From contig NZ_JAEHGC010000001.1 of the NCBI RefSeq assembly GCF_016107705.1, positions 1 through 64,000 of the forward strand: 64,000 nt of DNA, read 5' to 3'. This stretch comes from Neobacillus cucumis (GTDB taxonomy: Bacteria; Bacillota; Bacilli; Bacillales_B; DSM-18226). How positions within the stretch are numbered: position 1 is the stretch's first letter; the number at the start of each line of letters is the position of its first letter. A program made the translations under genes and the position numbers. The notes beneath the pieces were generated by a model, which made no database searches, was not told the origin of the DNA, and saw nothing but the letters and a program-made list of their open reading frames with translations. Positions 52,595 to 61,027 of the stretch are shown here, one piece after another.

Positions 52595-53143
52595 TAGTGC
52601 CCGGCCAACTCAGTTTTTTATCTGCACGGGCACTATGAGACACTGTCAGTGCCCGGTCAACCCTTTTTTTCACCTGCACGGGCACTATGAACCCTTGTCA
52701 GTTCCCGGCCAACTCAGTTTTTTATCTGCACGGGCACTATGAGACACTGTTAGTGCCCGGCCAACCCTTTTTTTCACCTGCACGGGCACTATGAGACACT
52801 GTCAGTTCCCCGCCAACTCAGTTTTTCACCTGCACGGGCACTATGAACCCTTGTCAGTTCCCGGCCAACCCTTTTTTTCACCTGCACAGGCACTATGAAC
52901 CCTTGTCAGTTCCCCGCCAACTCAGTTTTTTATCTGCACGGGCACTATGAACCCTTGTCAGTTCCCGGCCAACCCTTTTTTTCACCTGCACGGGCACTAT
53001 GAACCCTTGTCAGTTCCCCGCCAACTCACGGGCACTATGAGACACTGTCAGTGCCCGGCCAACTCAGTTTTTCATCCGCACGGGCACTATGAACTCCTGT
53101 CAGTGCCCGCTACACTCAATTTTCCACCTGCACGGGCACCAAC
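52595..53143. repeat. Tandem array, 52-bp period, about 11 copies
   Basis: The block GGGCACTAT (one copy AGGCACTAT, last copy GGGCACC) begins at 52628, 52680, 52732, 52784, 52836, 52888, 52940, 52992, 53030, 53082 and 53134. The step is 52 bases except one shortened by 14. Each unit also has an inverted GTGCCCG or GTTCCCG about 22 bases later, so units are two opposed half-sites and RNA from it could form serial hairpins (AGTGCCCG / CGGGCACT). It separates the response regulator promoter from the quinone oxidoreductase stop. The spacer CCAACTCAGTTTTT aligns with ACTGAGTATTTTTGG in the array at 11050-11692. Confidence 0.93.
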
Positions 53144-53164
53144 TAACCTACTCACCCATTAAAT

Positions 53165-54139
53165 TCACGGTTCCAAAATCAATTTCCCGCTCGTTTTTCG
53201 CGACTGCAGCAAACGATGAACAGAAGCCGCTTCCCCTAATGGGTAAACTCCGCCAATTGTCAGTTTGAGCTTGCCCTCACCCAGATATGTAAGTAACTCG
53301 ACCAAACTCGGCTGCAATAACGCCGGTTTTCTCATAATTTGCGGCAAGAAAAATCCAATGACCGATTGGTTTCGTGCCATCAAGCTAGACGGATAAAAAC
53401 GGCTTTGCTCCCCGCTAGCCACCCCATAAATCACTAACCTGCCAAAAGTACCAAGACATTTAAGAGTCTTATTAAACACCTCTCCGCCCGCCATTTCAAG
53501 CGCAACATCAACACCCCTGCCACCGGTCGCTTCAAGAACCTGCAGCTCCCAATCCTCCTCGGTATAATTGACTAAAACATCTGCCCCCATCTCCGCTGCA
53601 AGTGACAACTTTTCAGCACTGCTTGCCGTCGCAATCACCTTCCCCGCACCAAACAACTTAGCCAACTGTACGGCAATCGTCCCCACACCTCCAGCCGCCG
53701 CATGAACCAGAACACTTTCTCCCTTCTCCAACCGCCCCATTGTTTTTAATATATGATAAGCACTCAGGCCTTGGAGTGGCAAAGCAGCTGCAGTCCGAAA
53801 ATCCAATTGTTCAGGAAGAGGAATCAAGGAGCGTTCATCCACAACCGCAAATTCCGCATAACCACCCGATTCAATCAAGGTCACAACCCGATCACCAGGC
53901 GACACATTTTTAACTTGATCACCAACCTCCCTAACCACACCGGCAATTTCAGCCCCCGGAATAAATGGCAGCGGAGTCGGAACCACATACTGACCTTCCC
54001 TTCGTGCGGTATCCGCATAATTAACACCAATCGCTTTAATTTCAATTAACACATTACTCCCTGTGGGTATAGGCTTTTCTTTTTCCACCATTTGAAGAAC
54101 TTCCGGACCGCCATATTCACTAAATTGTATTACTTTCAT
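53165..54139 (-). CDS. NADPH:quinone oxidoreductase family (zinc-free MDR) protein
   Basis: A 324-residue medium-chain reductase without zinc-ligand cysteines. The GroES-like N-domain has PGAEIAGVVREVGDQV; the cofactor motif is VHAAAGGVGTIAVQLAKLFG. It reduces quinones or conjugated enones/enoyl thioesters with NADPH. It lies eight bases after the enoyl-CoA hydratase gene and is last in the catabolic set, so a role on an unsaturated acyl intermediate is possible. Confidence 0.88.
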   Translation of the reverse strand: MKVIQFSEYGGPEVLQMVEKEKPIPTGSNVLIEIKAIGVNYADTARREGQYVVPTPLPFIPGAEIAGVVREVGDQVKNVSPGDRVVTLIESGGYAEFAVVDERSLIPLPEQLDFRTAAALPLQGLSAYHILKTMGRLEKGESVLVHAAAGGVGTIAVQLAKLFGAGKVIATASSAEKLSLAAEMGADVLVNYTEEDWELQVLEATGGRGVDVALEMAGGEVFNKTLKCLGTFGRLVIYGVASGEQSRFYPSSLMARNQSVIGFFLPQIMRKPALLQPSLVELLTYLGEGKLKLTIGGVYPLGEAASVHRLLQSRKTSGKLILEP

Positions 54140-54147
54140 CTAATCTC

Positions 54148-54933
54148 CTACTTTCCTTTAAATACTGGTTTTCTTTTTTCTTTAAAAGCTCTAATTCCCT
54201 CTTGGTGATCATCTGTTTGTACCATTAACGTCTGGGTGAGCCGTTCCTCTTCAAGAATCTCCTCAAGTGAAGCCGTAAACGAATGCTCAATCAGTTTCTT
54301 TTGCTTCCCAAATGCCTTGCCTGGTCCGTTAGCCAGTTTCACCGCCAATTTCATGGTCTCTTCCTGAAGCTTTTGCAATGGAAAAAGGAAATTAATTAAG
54401 CCAAGACCATAAAGTCTTTGTGCCGGAACCGGTTCTGCACTAAAGAAAAATTCTTTAGCCAAATGTGGGCCGATTAATCTTGGCAGAAAATAGGAGCCGC
54501 CGCCATCCGAAACCAGACCAACCTGTGAAAAACTGAGAGCAAACATGCTATCCTCTGCTGCCGCAATCAAGTCACAGGCGAGCGCCAGGTTAAACCCTGC
54601 ACCAGCAGCAAAACCATGAACAGACGCAATAATTGGTTTTTCTACAGCCTTCATGGTTAAGATCAATTTATTGAGCTTGCCGATATGCTCGTAAACCTGC
54701 GCAGGATCTGCCTGCCCCATTGTTTTCACATCACCGCCGGCACTAAAGGCCCGACCAGCTCCCGATAAAACAATTACCTGAACATCTGCATCAGTCTGTG
54801 CATCACGAATGGCACTAGTTAATCCCAAAATCATTTCAAGACTAAAGGCATTTAAACTTTCCGGCCGGTTTAACATTAAAGATAATACCGGACCTAATTT
54901 TTCGACGTTTAAATGTTCTTGCGTCATTTCCAA
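54148..54933 (-). CDS. Enoyl-CoA hydratase/isomerase family protein
   Basis: A 261-residue crotonase with oxyanion-hole motifs RAFSAGGDVKTMG and HGFAAGAGFNLALACD. The loop SQVGLVSDGGGSYFLPRLIG lacks one of the two hydratase glutamates (Ser/Gln and Asp in their place), as in isomerase- or PaaG-like members, so a double-bond isomerase is as likely as a hydratase. GGAGG-type site upstream; adjacent to the quinone oxidoreductase gene. Confidence 0.85.
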   Translation of the reverse strand: MEMTQEHLNVEKLGPVLSLMLNRPESLNAFSLEMILGLTSAIRDAQTDADVQVIVLSGAGRAFSAGGDVKTMGQADPAQVYEHIGKLNKLILTMKAVEKPIIASVHGFAAGAGFNLALACDLIAAAEDSMFALSFSQVGLVSDGGGSYFLPRLIGPHLAKEFFFSAEPVPAQRLYGLGLINFLFPLQKLQEETMKLAVKLANGPGKAFGKQKKLIEHSFTASLEEILEEERLTQTLMVQTDDHQEGIRAFKEKRKPVFKGK

Positions 54934-55075
54934 CTTCCTCCCTCACTATTTTCTACCATCATTTTCCATCAATTATTGCCGGCACAATCAAGTCAATTTT
55001 ACCCAAGCGGCAATTGCTAACTCTTCTTTCTGTTTATACTAATCTAATAAGCAACCAACAAAAGCCCGCTAAATT

Positions 55076-56149
55076 TCATAGGGCCTTTCCTGGAATTCCT
55101 GCGGAATGCTTAATCAGGCTTTTCACAAATTGATTAAAATGGGCGAAGCGCGAATCAGTTGTTTGCCCCTTTTGATAGCGGTAATAAATTTGCTGGCAAA
55201 TAACCGCAAGCTTAAAGTAGGCAAAAGTTATATAGAAATGAATAGTAGACACATCCCGCCCACTCTTTTTAGCATATAAATCAATAAATTCATTTCTCGT
55301 TAAAAATCCATCCAAAATCGTTACCGGCGGCTTTCCAAATGCGTTTTTCAATAAATCTGGATCATCCGCTTGAATCCAATAACTCATCGCTGCCCCTAAA
55401 TCCACCAGCGGGTCTCCGACTGTTGTCATTTCCCAGTCAAATAAACCCACCATTTCGGTTAATTCTTCATTAAACATCGCGTTATTCAATTTATAATCAT
55501 AATGAATGATGACTGCCTCGTGTTTTTTAGGAGTATTGTCAACCAGCCATTTCATTAATGTATTCACTTCAGTAACCTCATCTGTCTTAGAACGTTCATA
55601 TCTTCCTATCCAGCCATTTACCTGTCTTTCCATAAACCCCTTTGGTTTACTCATTTCAGCTAGGCGAGTCTGTTGATAATCAATCGAGTGCAGTTCAACG
55701 AGCTTTTCAACCATAACTTCAGAAATGTGGCGACAAAGTTCCTTATTGACTTCGACACCCTGTGGAAAAGAACTATCAAGAACGACCCCATTTTTTCTTT
55801 CCATAATAAAAAACGGACTGCCCACAATCTCTAGCCTATTTGAAAATAATATCGGTTTCGGTGCCACTGGAAAAATCGGATGTAGTTCTGAAAGGATTTT
55901 ACACTCTCTTTCCATATCATGGGCTTTGGGGGCCACAGGGCCGAGCGGCGGACGTCTTAGTACCGCTTCCCAATCCCCAATCCTTAATTGATAGGTTAAA
56001 TTGGAATGCCCGGCTGAAAATTGCAAAATTTCAAGCGGATAATTCGGCAAATTTTCAATATTCGCCCGTAAAAACTGTTCAAGAATAGGAGGATTTAATT
56101 CCTCACCCTTTCGAACCGGAATGGTATCATGATTTATTTGATGTGGCAT
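55076..56149 (-). CDS. Phosphotransferase family protein (APH-like; ACAD10/11 N-domain or LvaA type)
   Basis: A 357-residue kinase-fold protein. The catalytic loop is IIHYDYKLNNAMF and the metal motif GLFDWEMTTVGDPLVDLG. This subgroup matches the phosphotransferase domain of ACAD10/ACAD11 and bacterial LvaA, which phosphorylate 4-hydroxyacyl-CoA, not antibiotic-resistance enzymes. GGAGGG precedes the ATG. It is grouped with an acyl-CoA dehydrogenase of the ACAD11 type, a short-chain dehydrogenase and a TetR regulator. A palindromic operator overlaps its predicted promoter. Confidence 0.82.
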   Translation of the reverse strand: MPHQINHDTIPVRKGEELNPPILEQFLRANIENLPNYPLEILQFSAGHSNLTYQLRIGDWEAVLRRPPLGPVAPKAHDMERECKILSELHPIFPVAPKPILFSNRLEIVGSPFFIMERKNGVVLDSSFPQGVEVNKELCRHISEVMVEKLVELHSIDYQQTRLAEMSKPKGFMERQVNGWIGRYERSKTDEVTEVNTLMKWLVDNTPKKHEAVIIHYDYKLNNAMFNEELTEMVGLFDWEMTTVGDPLVDLGAAMSYWIQADDPDLLKNAFGKPPVTILDGFLTRNEFIDLYAKKSGRDVSTIHFYITFAYFKLAVICQQIYYRYQKGQTTDSRFAHFNQFVKSLIKHSAGIPGKAL

Positions 56150-56179
56150 CGTATCCCTCCACTTTCAGTCAACAAATTC

Positions 56180-56208
56180 ATATTGCATACTAACTAGTCA
56201 GTATGCAA
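56180..56208 (-). promoter_or_regulatory. Promoter with overlapping TetR operator
   Basis: The palindrome GCATACTAACTAGTCAGTATGC (56185-56206, one mismatch between arms) fills the spacer of a possible promoter TTGCAT - 17 - CAATAT on the minus strand. It matches the palindrome at 58909-58930 before the acyl-CoA dehydrogenase gene, so both are probably bound by the TetR protein at 56247. Confidence 0.7.
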
Positions 56209-56244
56209 ACGATCGTAGAGGGGTGTAAAATATCCTCTACATCG
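56209..56244. other. Hairpin after TetR gene
   Basis: AACGATCGTAGAGG pairs with CCTCTACATCGTT (one bulge) around a 12-base loop, directly after the TetR stop codon. A T-rich tail is present on the plus strand only, so termination of the minus-strand TetR transcript is uncertain. Confidence 0.45.
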
Positions 56245-56246
56245 TT

Positions 56247-56813
56247 TTATTTTACCTGAATCCCTTTTAGAATCATTTCCACAAAAATCTCGGCAACCTC
56301 ACTGTCAGAGGATTTACCGCTTGGATTAAACCACTGATAGCTCCAATTCGTTATCCCAAGAATCCCAAACGTAATGATAGAAGCATTTAAATCGGGACGG
56401 AATTCACCGAGCTTCATCCCCTCATTGATCAAGCCTTCGATATTTAAGCGAAATTGATCTCTTTTTGGAACGACTATGGCAAGTCGTTCTTCACTAAGAT
56501 TCTTCATTTCTCTAAAAAAGATTTTTGCTGCCTGTCCCTGGGTTTTAATATTTGTGATCAGCATACTGACAATCTCAAATAATTTTTCCTTACAGCTTTT
56601 GCTGGTGTCATGTAAAATCCGTTCCTGGTGCTGCAGCAAGTCATTGATATAGCCAAGATGGATATCTAAAAGTAATTCTTCTTTACTGGAAAAATAATAA
56701 TAGAACGTCCCTTTTGTGACACCAATTGACTCAACTAAATCCTGTATGGATGTTTCGCTGAAGCCCTTTTTTTCAAATAAACGGATGCTTTGTTCTGTAA
56801 TTTTTTCTTTCAC
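56247..56813 (-). CDS. TetR/AcrR family repressor of acyl-CoA catabolism genes
   Basis: A 188-residue regulator. The N-terminal helix-turn-helix is ETSIQDLVESIGVTKGTFYY (about residues 20-40), typical of FadR-like TetR members that sense acyl-CoA. The C-terminal ligand domain is helical and ends KGIQVK. It lies inside the catabolic cluster, between the short-chain dehydrogenase and the phosphotransferase. Two similar 22-bp palindromes before the phosphotransferase and the acyl-CoA dehydrogenase are its probable operators. Confidence 0.88.
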   Translation of the reverse strand: MKEKITEQSIRLFEKKGFSETSIQDLVESIGVTKGTFYYYFSSKEELLLDIHLGYINDLLQHQERILHDTSKSCKEKLFEIVSMLITNIKTQGQAAKIFFREMKNLSEERLAIVVPKRDQFRLNIEGLINEGMKLGEFRPDLNASIITFGILGITNWSYQWFNPSGKSSDSEVAEIFVEMILKGIQVK

Positions 56814-56895
56814 ACCTATGTCCCCGCAATCTGTTATAAATCTAAAGAAAATTATACCATATCTCCAATCGCTCCCTTAACACGCATTTCCGTTT

Positions 56896-57669
56896 TTACA
56901 TTGCTGCTGTTCCGCCATCAACTACTAATATATTACCCGTAACATAGTTTGAGGCATTTGAGGCAAGAAACAGTGCGGCGCCTTTTAAATCGTCATCTGT
57001 ACCAAACCGACGTAAAGGGGTTCCCGCCAAGATCGCTTCTTTTCCATGTTCAATTAATCCCTTTGACATTTTCGTTGGGAAGAACCCAGGGGCAATTGCA
57101 TTCACATTAATATTGTATTTCCCCCACTTCACTGCGAGATCCTTTGTAAAGGTTATTACGGCACCCTTGCTTGTGTTATAGCCAATCGCATCCATTAATC
57201 TTGGGTCGGTTCCGCCAAATCCAGCAACGGAAGCAATATTGATAATTTTTCCTGACCGCTGTTCAATCATCTCTTTTCCCACTGCCTGACTCATCAAAAA
57301 GGTTCCGGTCACATTGACATCGATGACCTTTTTCCAGGCATCAAGAGGCATTTCTGCTGCAGGTGCGCCCCATGTTGCCCCACTGTTATTAACAAGGATA
57401 TCAATCGAACCAAAAGCCTTTTTGGTTTCTGCAATAACATGGGCTACATCATCCGGATTGGCAATATCACATTTTAGCGCAAGCGTTTTTACCCCTAGTT
57501 TCTCGAACTGTTCAGCCACTTCTTGGCAGGCCTCCACCTTTCGTGAGCATAGAACAACATTTGCCCCTGCTTCTGCAAAACCTTGGGCAATTTGGGCACC
57601 AAGACCGCGGCCTCCTCCGGTAACAATCGCTGTTTTTCCCGTCAAATCAAAAAGTTTGAATACTTCCAT
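56896..57669 (-). CDS. Short-chain dehydrogenase/reductase
   Basis: A 257-residue Rossmann enzyme with the cofactor motif TGGGRGLGAQIAQGF, NNSGATWG, catalytic Ser in NIASVAG and Tyr-x-x-x-Lys in YNTSKGA. It oxidises a hydroxyl or reduces a ketone; in this cluster a 3-hydroxyacyl-CoA is a likely substrate, as for LvaD-like proteins, but sequence does not decide. It lies 14 bases after the acyl-CoA dehydrogenase gene. Confidence 0.88.
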   Translation of the reverse strand: MEVFKLFDLTGKTAIVTGGGRGLGAQIAQGFAEAGANVVLCSRKVEACQEVAEQFEKLGVKTLALKCDIANPDDVAHVIAETKKAFGSIDILVNNSGATWGAPAAEMPLDAWKKVIDVNVTGTFLMSQAVGKEMIEQRSGKIINIASVAGFGGTDPRLMDAIGYNTSKGAVITFTKDLAVKWGKYNINVNAIAPGFFPTKMSKGLIEHGKEAILAGTPLRRFGTDDDLKGAALFLASNASNYVTGNILVVDGGTAAM

Positions 57670-57683
57670 TTTACGATTCTCCT

Positions 57684-58892
57684 TTATTGGTATTTTTTTA
57701 ATTCAAGCTTGGCAACCTGTGCTCTATGGACTTCGTCTGGTCCATCTGCAAGACGTAAGGTCCGGGAAGTTGCCCATAAAGCGGCAAGCGGGAAGTCACC
57801 AGAAACACCAGCGGCACCATAGGCTTGAATAGCACGATCAATTACCCGAAGGGCCATGGAAGGCGCAACCACTTTGATCATCGCGATTTCTGTTTTCGCC
57901 TCTTTATTCCCTACTGTGTCCATCATATAGGCAGCCTTTAGAGTTAGCAGTCTAGCTTGTTCAATCTCCATTCGTGAATCGGCAATCCATTCGCGGACCA
58001 CTCCTTGGCTTGACAATGGTCTTCCAAAGGCCACTCTACTTTGGACACGCTTACATAATTCTTCAAGCGCTCGCTCCGCTGCCCCAATCAAACGCATACA
58101 GTGATGGATGCGACCTGGCCCGAGACGCCCCTGAGCAATCGCAAATCCTTTACCTTCTCCCCAAAGTATGTTCTCTGCCGGTACACGAACATTTTCATAC
58201 GTGATTTCACCGTGTCCGTGCGGGGCATGATCATAGCCGAATACCGGCAGCATCCGTTCAATTTTCACCCCAGGAGTATCGAGTGGTACAAGAATCATAG
58301 ATTGCTGCTCATGACGATTGGCATTCGGGTCCGTTTTCCCCATGACAATCGCAACTTTACAACGCGGATCCCCAGCACCTGAAGACCACCATTTCCGGCC
58401 ATTGATGACATATTCGTCGCCATCCCGTTCGATTCTTGCCTCAATATTGGTCGCATCCGATGAAGCTACATCCGGTTCCGTCATCGAAAAACAGGAGCGA
58501 ATGGCGCCTGTTAATAACGGCTTTAACCACTGTTCTTTTTGCTGTTCGGAGCCATACCGGACAAGGACTTCCATATTTCCCGTATCAGGTGCATTGCAGT
58601 TAAACACCTCAGGACCAATCAAGGAACGCCCCATTATTTCACACAATGGTGCATATTCCTCATTCGTTAGGCCTGCCCCGTATTCACTTTCCGGTAAAAA
58701 TAGATTCCAAAGGCCAACCGCTTTTGCTTTTTCCTTCAATTCCTCCATGATTGGCGGCACTGCACTCCAGCGGCTTTCCTGTTGATTTAATTGTTGTTCA
58801 TATACATGCTCGTTTGGGTAAATAGATGCTTCCATGAAGTCATTTAATTTCTGTTGTAAATCTCTCACTCTTTGAGAATATGAAAAGTCCAC
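57684..58892 (-). CDS. Acyl-CoA dehydrogenase family protein, ACAD10/11-like
   Basis: A 402-residue flavoprotein. [20 protein letters not shown] and [20 protein letters not shown] are the substrate and FAD segments of the ACAD10/11 branch, and the C-terminal [14 protein letters not shown] replaces the EGTSQIQ end of ordinary enzymes, including the usual catalytic-glutamate region. Relatives act with an APH-type kinase on 4-hydroxyacyl-CoA. First gene of its operon, with a promoter and a TetR-type operator directly upstream. Confidence 0.88.
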   Translation of the reverse strand: MDFSYSQRVRDLQQKLNDFMEASIYPNEHVYEQQLNQQESRWSAVPPIMEELKEKAKAVGLWNLFLPESEYGAGLTNEEYAPLCEIMGRSLIGPEVFNCNAPDTGNMEVLVRYGSEQQKEQWLKPLLTGAIRSCFSMTEPDVASSDATNIEARIERDGDEYVINGRKWWSSGAGDPRCKVAIVMGKTDPNANRHEQQSMILVPLDTPGVKIERMLPVFGYDHAPHGHGEITYENVRVPAENILWGEGKGFAIAQGRLGPGRIHHCMRLIGAAERALEELCKRVQSRVAFGRPLSSQGVVREWIADSRMEIEQARLLTLKAAYMMDTVGNKEAKTEIAMIKVVAPSMALRVIDRAIQAYGAAGVSGDFPLAALWATSRTLRLADGPDEVHRAQVAKLELKKYQ

Positions 58893-58908
58893 TTTTCCAC
58901 CTCTTTCT

Positions 58909-58930
58909 ACATACTAACCAGTTGGTATGT
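58909..58930. promoter_or_regulatory. TetR-type operator upstream of acyl-CoA dehydrogenase
   Basis: ACATACTAACCAGTTGGTATGT is a 22-bp imperfect palindrome (two mismatches) with the same ATACTAAC arm as 56185-56206. It lies just downstream of the predicted start point of the promoter at 58941-58968, a classic repression position. Confidence 0.75.
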
Positions 58931-58940
58931 TATAAGTACA

Positions 58941-58968
58941 ATTATACTCACTGAATTTTATTATTCAA
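58941..58968 (-). promoter_or_regulatory. SigA promoter of acyl-CoA dehydrogenase operon
   Basis: Minus strand TTGAAT (complement of 58963-58968), 16-base spacer, consensus TATAAT (complement of 58941-58946). Confidence 0.65.
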
Positions 58969-58985
58969 ATAATTTTGTAAATATT

Positions 58986-59180
58986 CTAAAATCTTTTATT
59001 CATCTGTTTCTGTTTTTTCATCACCTCATAGTATTTTTCGATAATATCTGTTAATACATCGCCTTTATACACTCGGCCAAATTTTAAGTTTTCCTGATAA
59101 TATTCGACAATTTCATCCAGCTTCACAGCAATTTCCTTCGATACTCTTACATTTAATTGGACACGTCCATTTTCCGTCAT
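58986..59180 (-). CDS. Small ribbon-helix-helix-like protein
   Basis: A 64-residue basic protein. VQLNVRVSKEIAVKLDEIVE followed by VLTDIIEKYYEVM fits a ribbon-helix-helix DNA-binding fold, as in CopG/Arc-type regulators. The ATG at 59180 follows AGGAG by eight bases. It stands alone, with no toxin-like gene next to it, so an antitoxin role is not supported. Target unknown. Confidence 0.65.
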   Translation of the reverse strand: MTENGRVQLNVRVSKEIAVKLDEIVEYYQENLKFGRVYKGDVLTDIIEKYYEVMKKQKQMNKRF

Positions 59181-59328
59181 GTTTTCCACTCCTATATATA
59201 GGATAGCTCACTGCTAGCATTAGCTATCTTTTTGTTACAACTACTGCTACTATACTATTTTTCTACATATTTTTCACTGATTTTAATAAAAACAGTGAGA
59301 GACGATTTATCCCCCACTCTTTTTAAGA

Positions 59329-60306
59329 TTATATAATAACCGGTTCATCCGAGTAATTGACCGAAAATTGTTTTTCCAGCCATTTCTCCAGTAACGCTAA
59401 TAGTTCAGGATGAATGGGCAAATTGCAATCCGAGATGATATCCTTCTTTGCTGAAAGTATATTAGATGTTTTCTCTTGAAACTTACAGGAATGCCCCATA
59501 TTTTCGACAATATAATATTCTGATTCACCCTGTACGTATTTGGAAAGATCCTCTAAATCCTTTGGGTTTGCTTGGATATCCCTTGCCCCCGTAATCGCAA
59601 GGACCGGACAGGTTACCTTCGCTAAGTCCTCTCTCACATTGTGTTGAAAATGTTCGCGCATCCACTTTGCATTTATTTTCGAAAAGCCGATTTTCATTAC
59701 CTCTTTATCGGAACTAAGGACTTTATCTGTAAACTTTTGAGCTTGTTTTTCAATTTTATTTTGAACTCCAAGCAATCGCAGTAAAAATCCTTGAAAGCCC
59801 TTTAACGTCAGCACGTCTTGGCTCGTAATATCCCGTTGATATTTTAATGCTTCGCTCAAGTTTACAACTGCGCCGGAAAGTAATATGGCCCCAGCTAATT
59901 CTTCTCTTGCAGCTACTAACGTCCCAATCATGCTTCCTTCGCTGTGACCTAACACGATTACTTGATTAGGGTTGACCTCAGGTAGATTCTTCAAAAATTG
60001 AACCCCTGCCCTTGCATCATCCACTAAATCCCAAAGTCCTGTTTTATAATAATCCCCTTCGCTTTCCGCAACTCCTCGCTTATCGTAGCGCAAGCTAATG
60101 AATCCTATGGACGTTAAGTATTCAGCTAACTGGCGATAAAGTTTTAAATCCAGCTTTTCATTTACTTTTCCATTGCGGTCCAATTTCCCTGTACCGCCTA
60201 TGATCAGTATTGCCGGCCCCTTTTCTTTACGCACATTTGGTAAACTTAGTGTTCCTTTAAGCCCTACCTGACTATGAATCGTTACTTCCTTCTCCCTAAA
60301 TTCCAT
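59329..60306 (-). CDS. Alpha/beta hydrolase
   Basis: A 325-residue serine hydrolase. The nucleophile elbow is VLGHSEGSMIG, the oxyanion region GGTGKLDRNG, and RYDKRGVAESEGDYY plus the acid in TGARDIQANP and His in NMGHSCKF complete the fold. It resembles cytoplasmic esterases/peptidases annotated as alpha/beta fold hydrolases; substrate unknown. It follows a helix-turn-helix regulator by 22 bases, probably in one operon. Confidence 0.85.
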   Translation of the reverse strand: MEFREKEVTIHSQVGLKGTLSLPNVRKEKGPAILIIGGTGKLDRNGKVNEKLDLKLYRQLAEYLTSIGFISLRYDKRGVAESEGDYYKTGLWDLVDDARAGVQFLKNLPEVNPNQVIVLGHSEGSMIGTLVAAREELAGAILLSGAVVNLSEALKYQRDITSQDVLTLKGFQGFLLRLLGVQNKIEKQAQKFTDKVLSSDKEVMKIGFSKINAKWMREHFQHNVREDLAKVTCPVLAITGARDIQANPKDLEDLSKYVQGESEYYIVENMGHSCKFQEKTSNILSAKKDIISDCNLPIHPELLALLEKWLEKQFSVNYSDEPVII

Positions 60307-60328
60307 TCTGGAATTCCCCCTAATTATT

Positions 60329-60868
60329 TTATATATTTTTTTTATCCGGAATAATTATGGTGCCAACGGTTCTCCGCCTTCGTTCCTTTGACGGTTTATT
60401 ATTGATTACCTTTGAAAAAGCTTTGACAAGGTCCTGGGCAAACTCGGAAAATTCTTCATCACTTAAATAAATAGAAGCCTGGCGGAAGGTTACTCCCTCT
60501 GCAGCAAAATCTTTTTTTTCCTGCTGTAAATATTGTTCAAACTCCGCCATTAAATTAGCCATAAATTTAATAAACAACCCCATTTGCTCATCCTTGGGTA
60601 ATTGATTGATTTCTTCTGGGCCAATTAAGGATTTATTCGGATTTTGAATGGAATAAACTTTTTCGACGGTTCCCCGATTCGGAATCTCCTCAATCACATG
60701 AATAATTTCGGCTTCGGCTAATTTTTTTATGTTCCGATATAAAGATGCCTGCGGGATATCCGGAAGCAATTCCTTCAATTGCTGGGCAGTGTGTTGTTGG
60801 TTTATTAAGCACTGAATAATTCTCATACGAACTGGATGCAATATCACATCAACGGTTGATTCCTTCAT
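60329..60868 (-). CDS. Helix-turn-helix (ArsR-like) transcriptional regulator
   Basis: A 179-residue regulator. The N-terminal winged helix (about residues 5-70) starts VILHPVRMRIIQCLINQQHT and includes IPQASLYRNIKKLAEAEIIHV, typical of the ArsR-like HTH_20 class. The C-terminal part is helical and ends in a basic tail (RRRRTVG). First gene of a pair with the alpha/beta hydrolase, which it probably controls. Effector unknown. Confidence 0.83.
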   Translation of the reverse strand: MKESTVDVILHPVRMRIIQCLINQQHTAQQLKELLPDIPQASLYRNIKKLAEAEIIHVIEEIPNRGTVEKVYSIQNPNKSLIGPEEINQLPKDEQMGLFIKFMANLMAEFEQYLQQEKKDFAAEGVTFRQASIYLSDEEFSEFAQDLVKAFSKVINNKPSKERRRRTVGTIIIPDKKNI

Positions 60869-61027
60869 TATGAACTATGCTCCTATTTTTTTATTATCAT
60901 TCTCAATAATGATAATATTATACATTTTGATATATGTAAAGGCAAAGATGTAAAATAGTTAATTTTTTTCCAAATTGATTACATGAAATCATTTTTTCGA
61001 ACCATCCTAAAATGAGGAGGGTTGATA

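Noticed and set aside
52595..53143. CRISPR array or integron-like repeat cassette
   Set aside because: Repeats abut with no variable spacers, and no integrase or cas gene is present.
55076..56149. Aminoglycoside resistance kinase
   Set aside because: Although the fold is APH-like, the subgroup and the acyl-CoA gene context point to acyl-CoA metabolism.
58986..59180. Antitoxin of a toxin-antitoxin pair
   Set aside because: Ribbon-helix-helix-like fold, but no toxin-like partner gene next to it.
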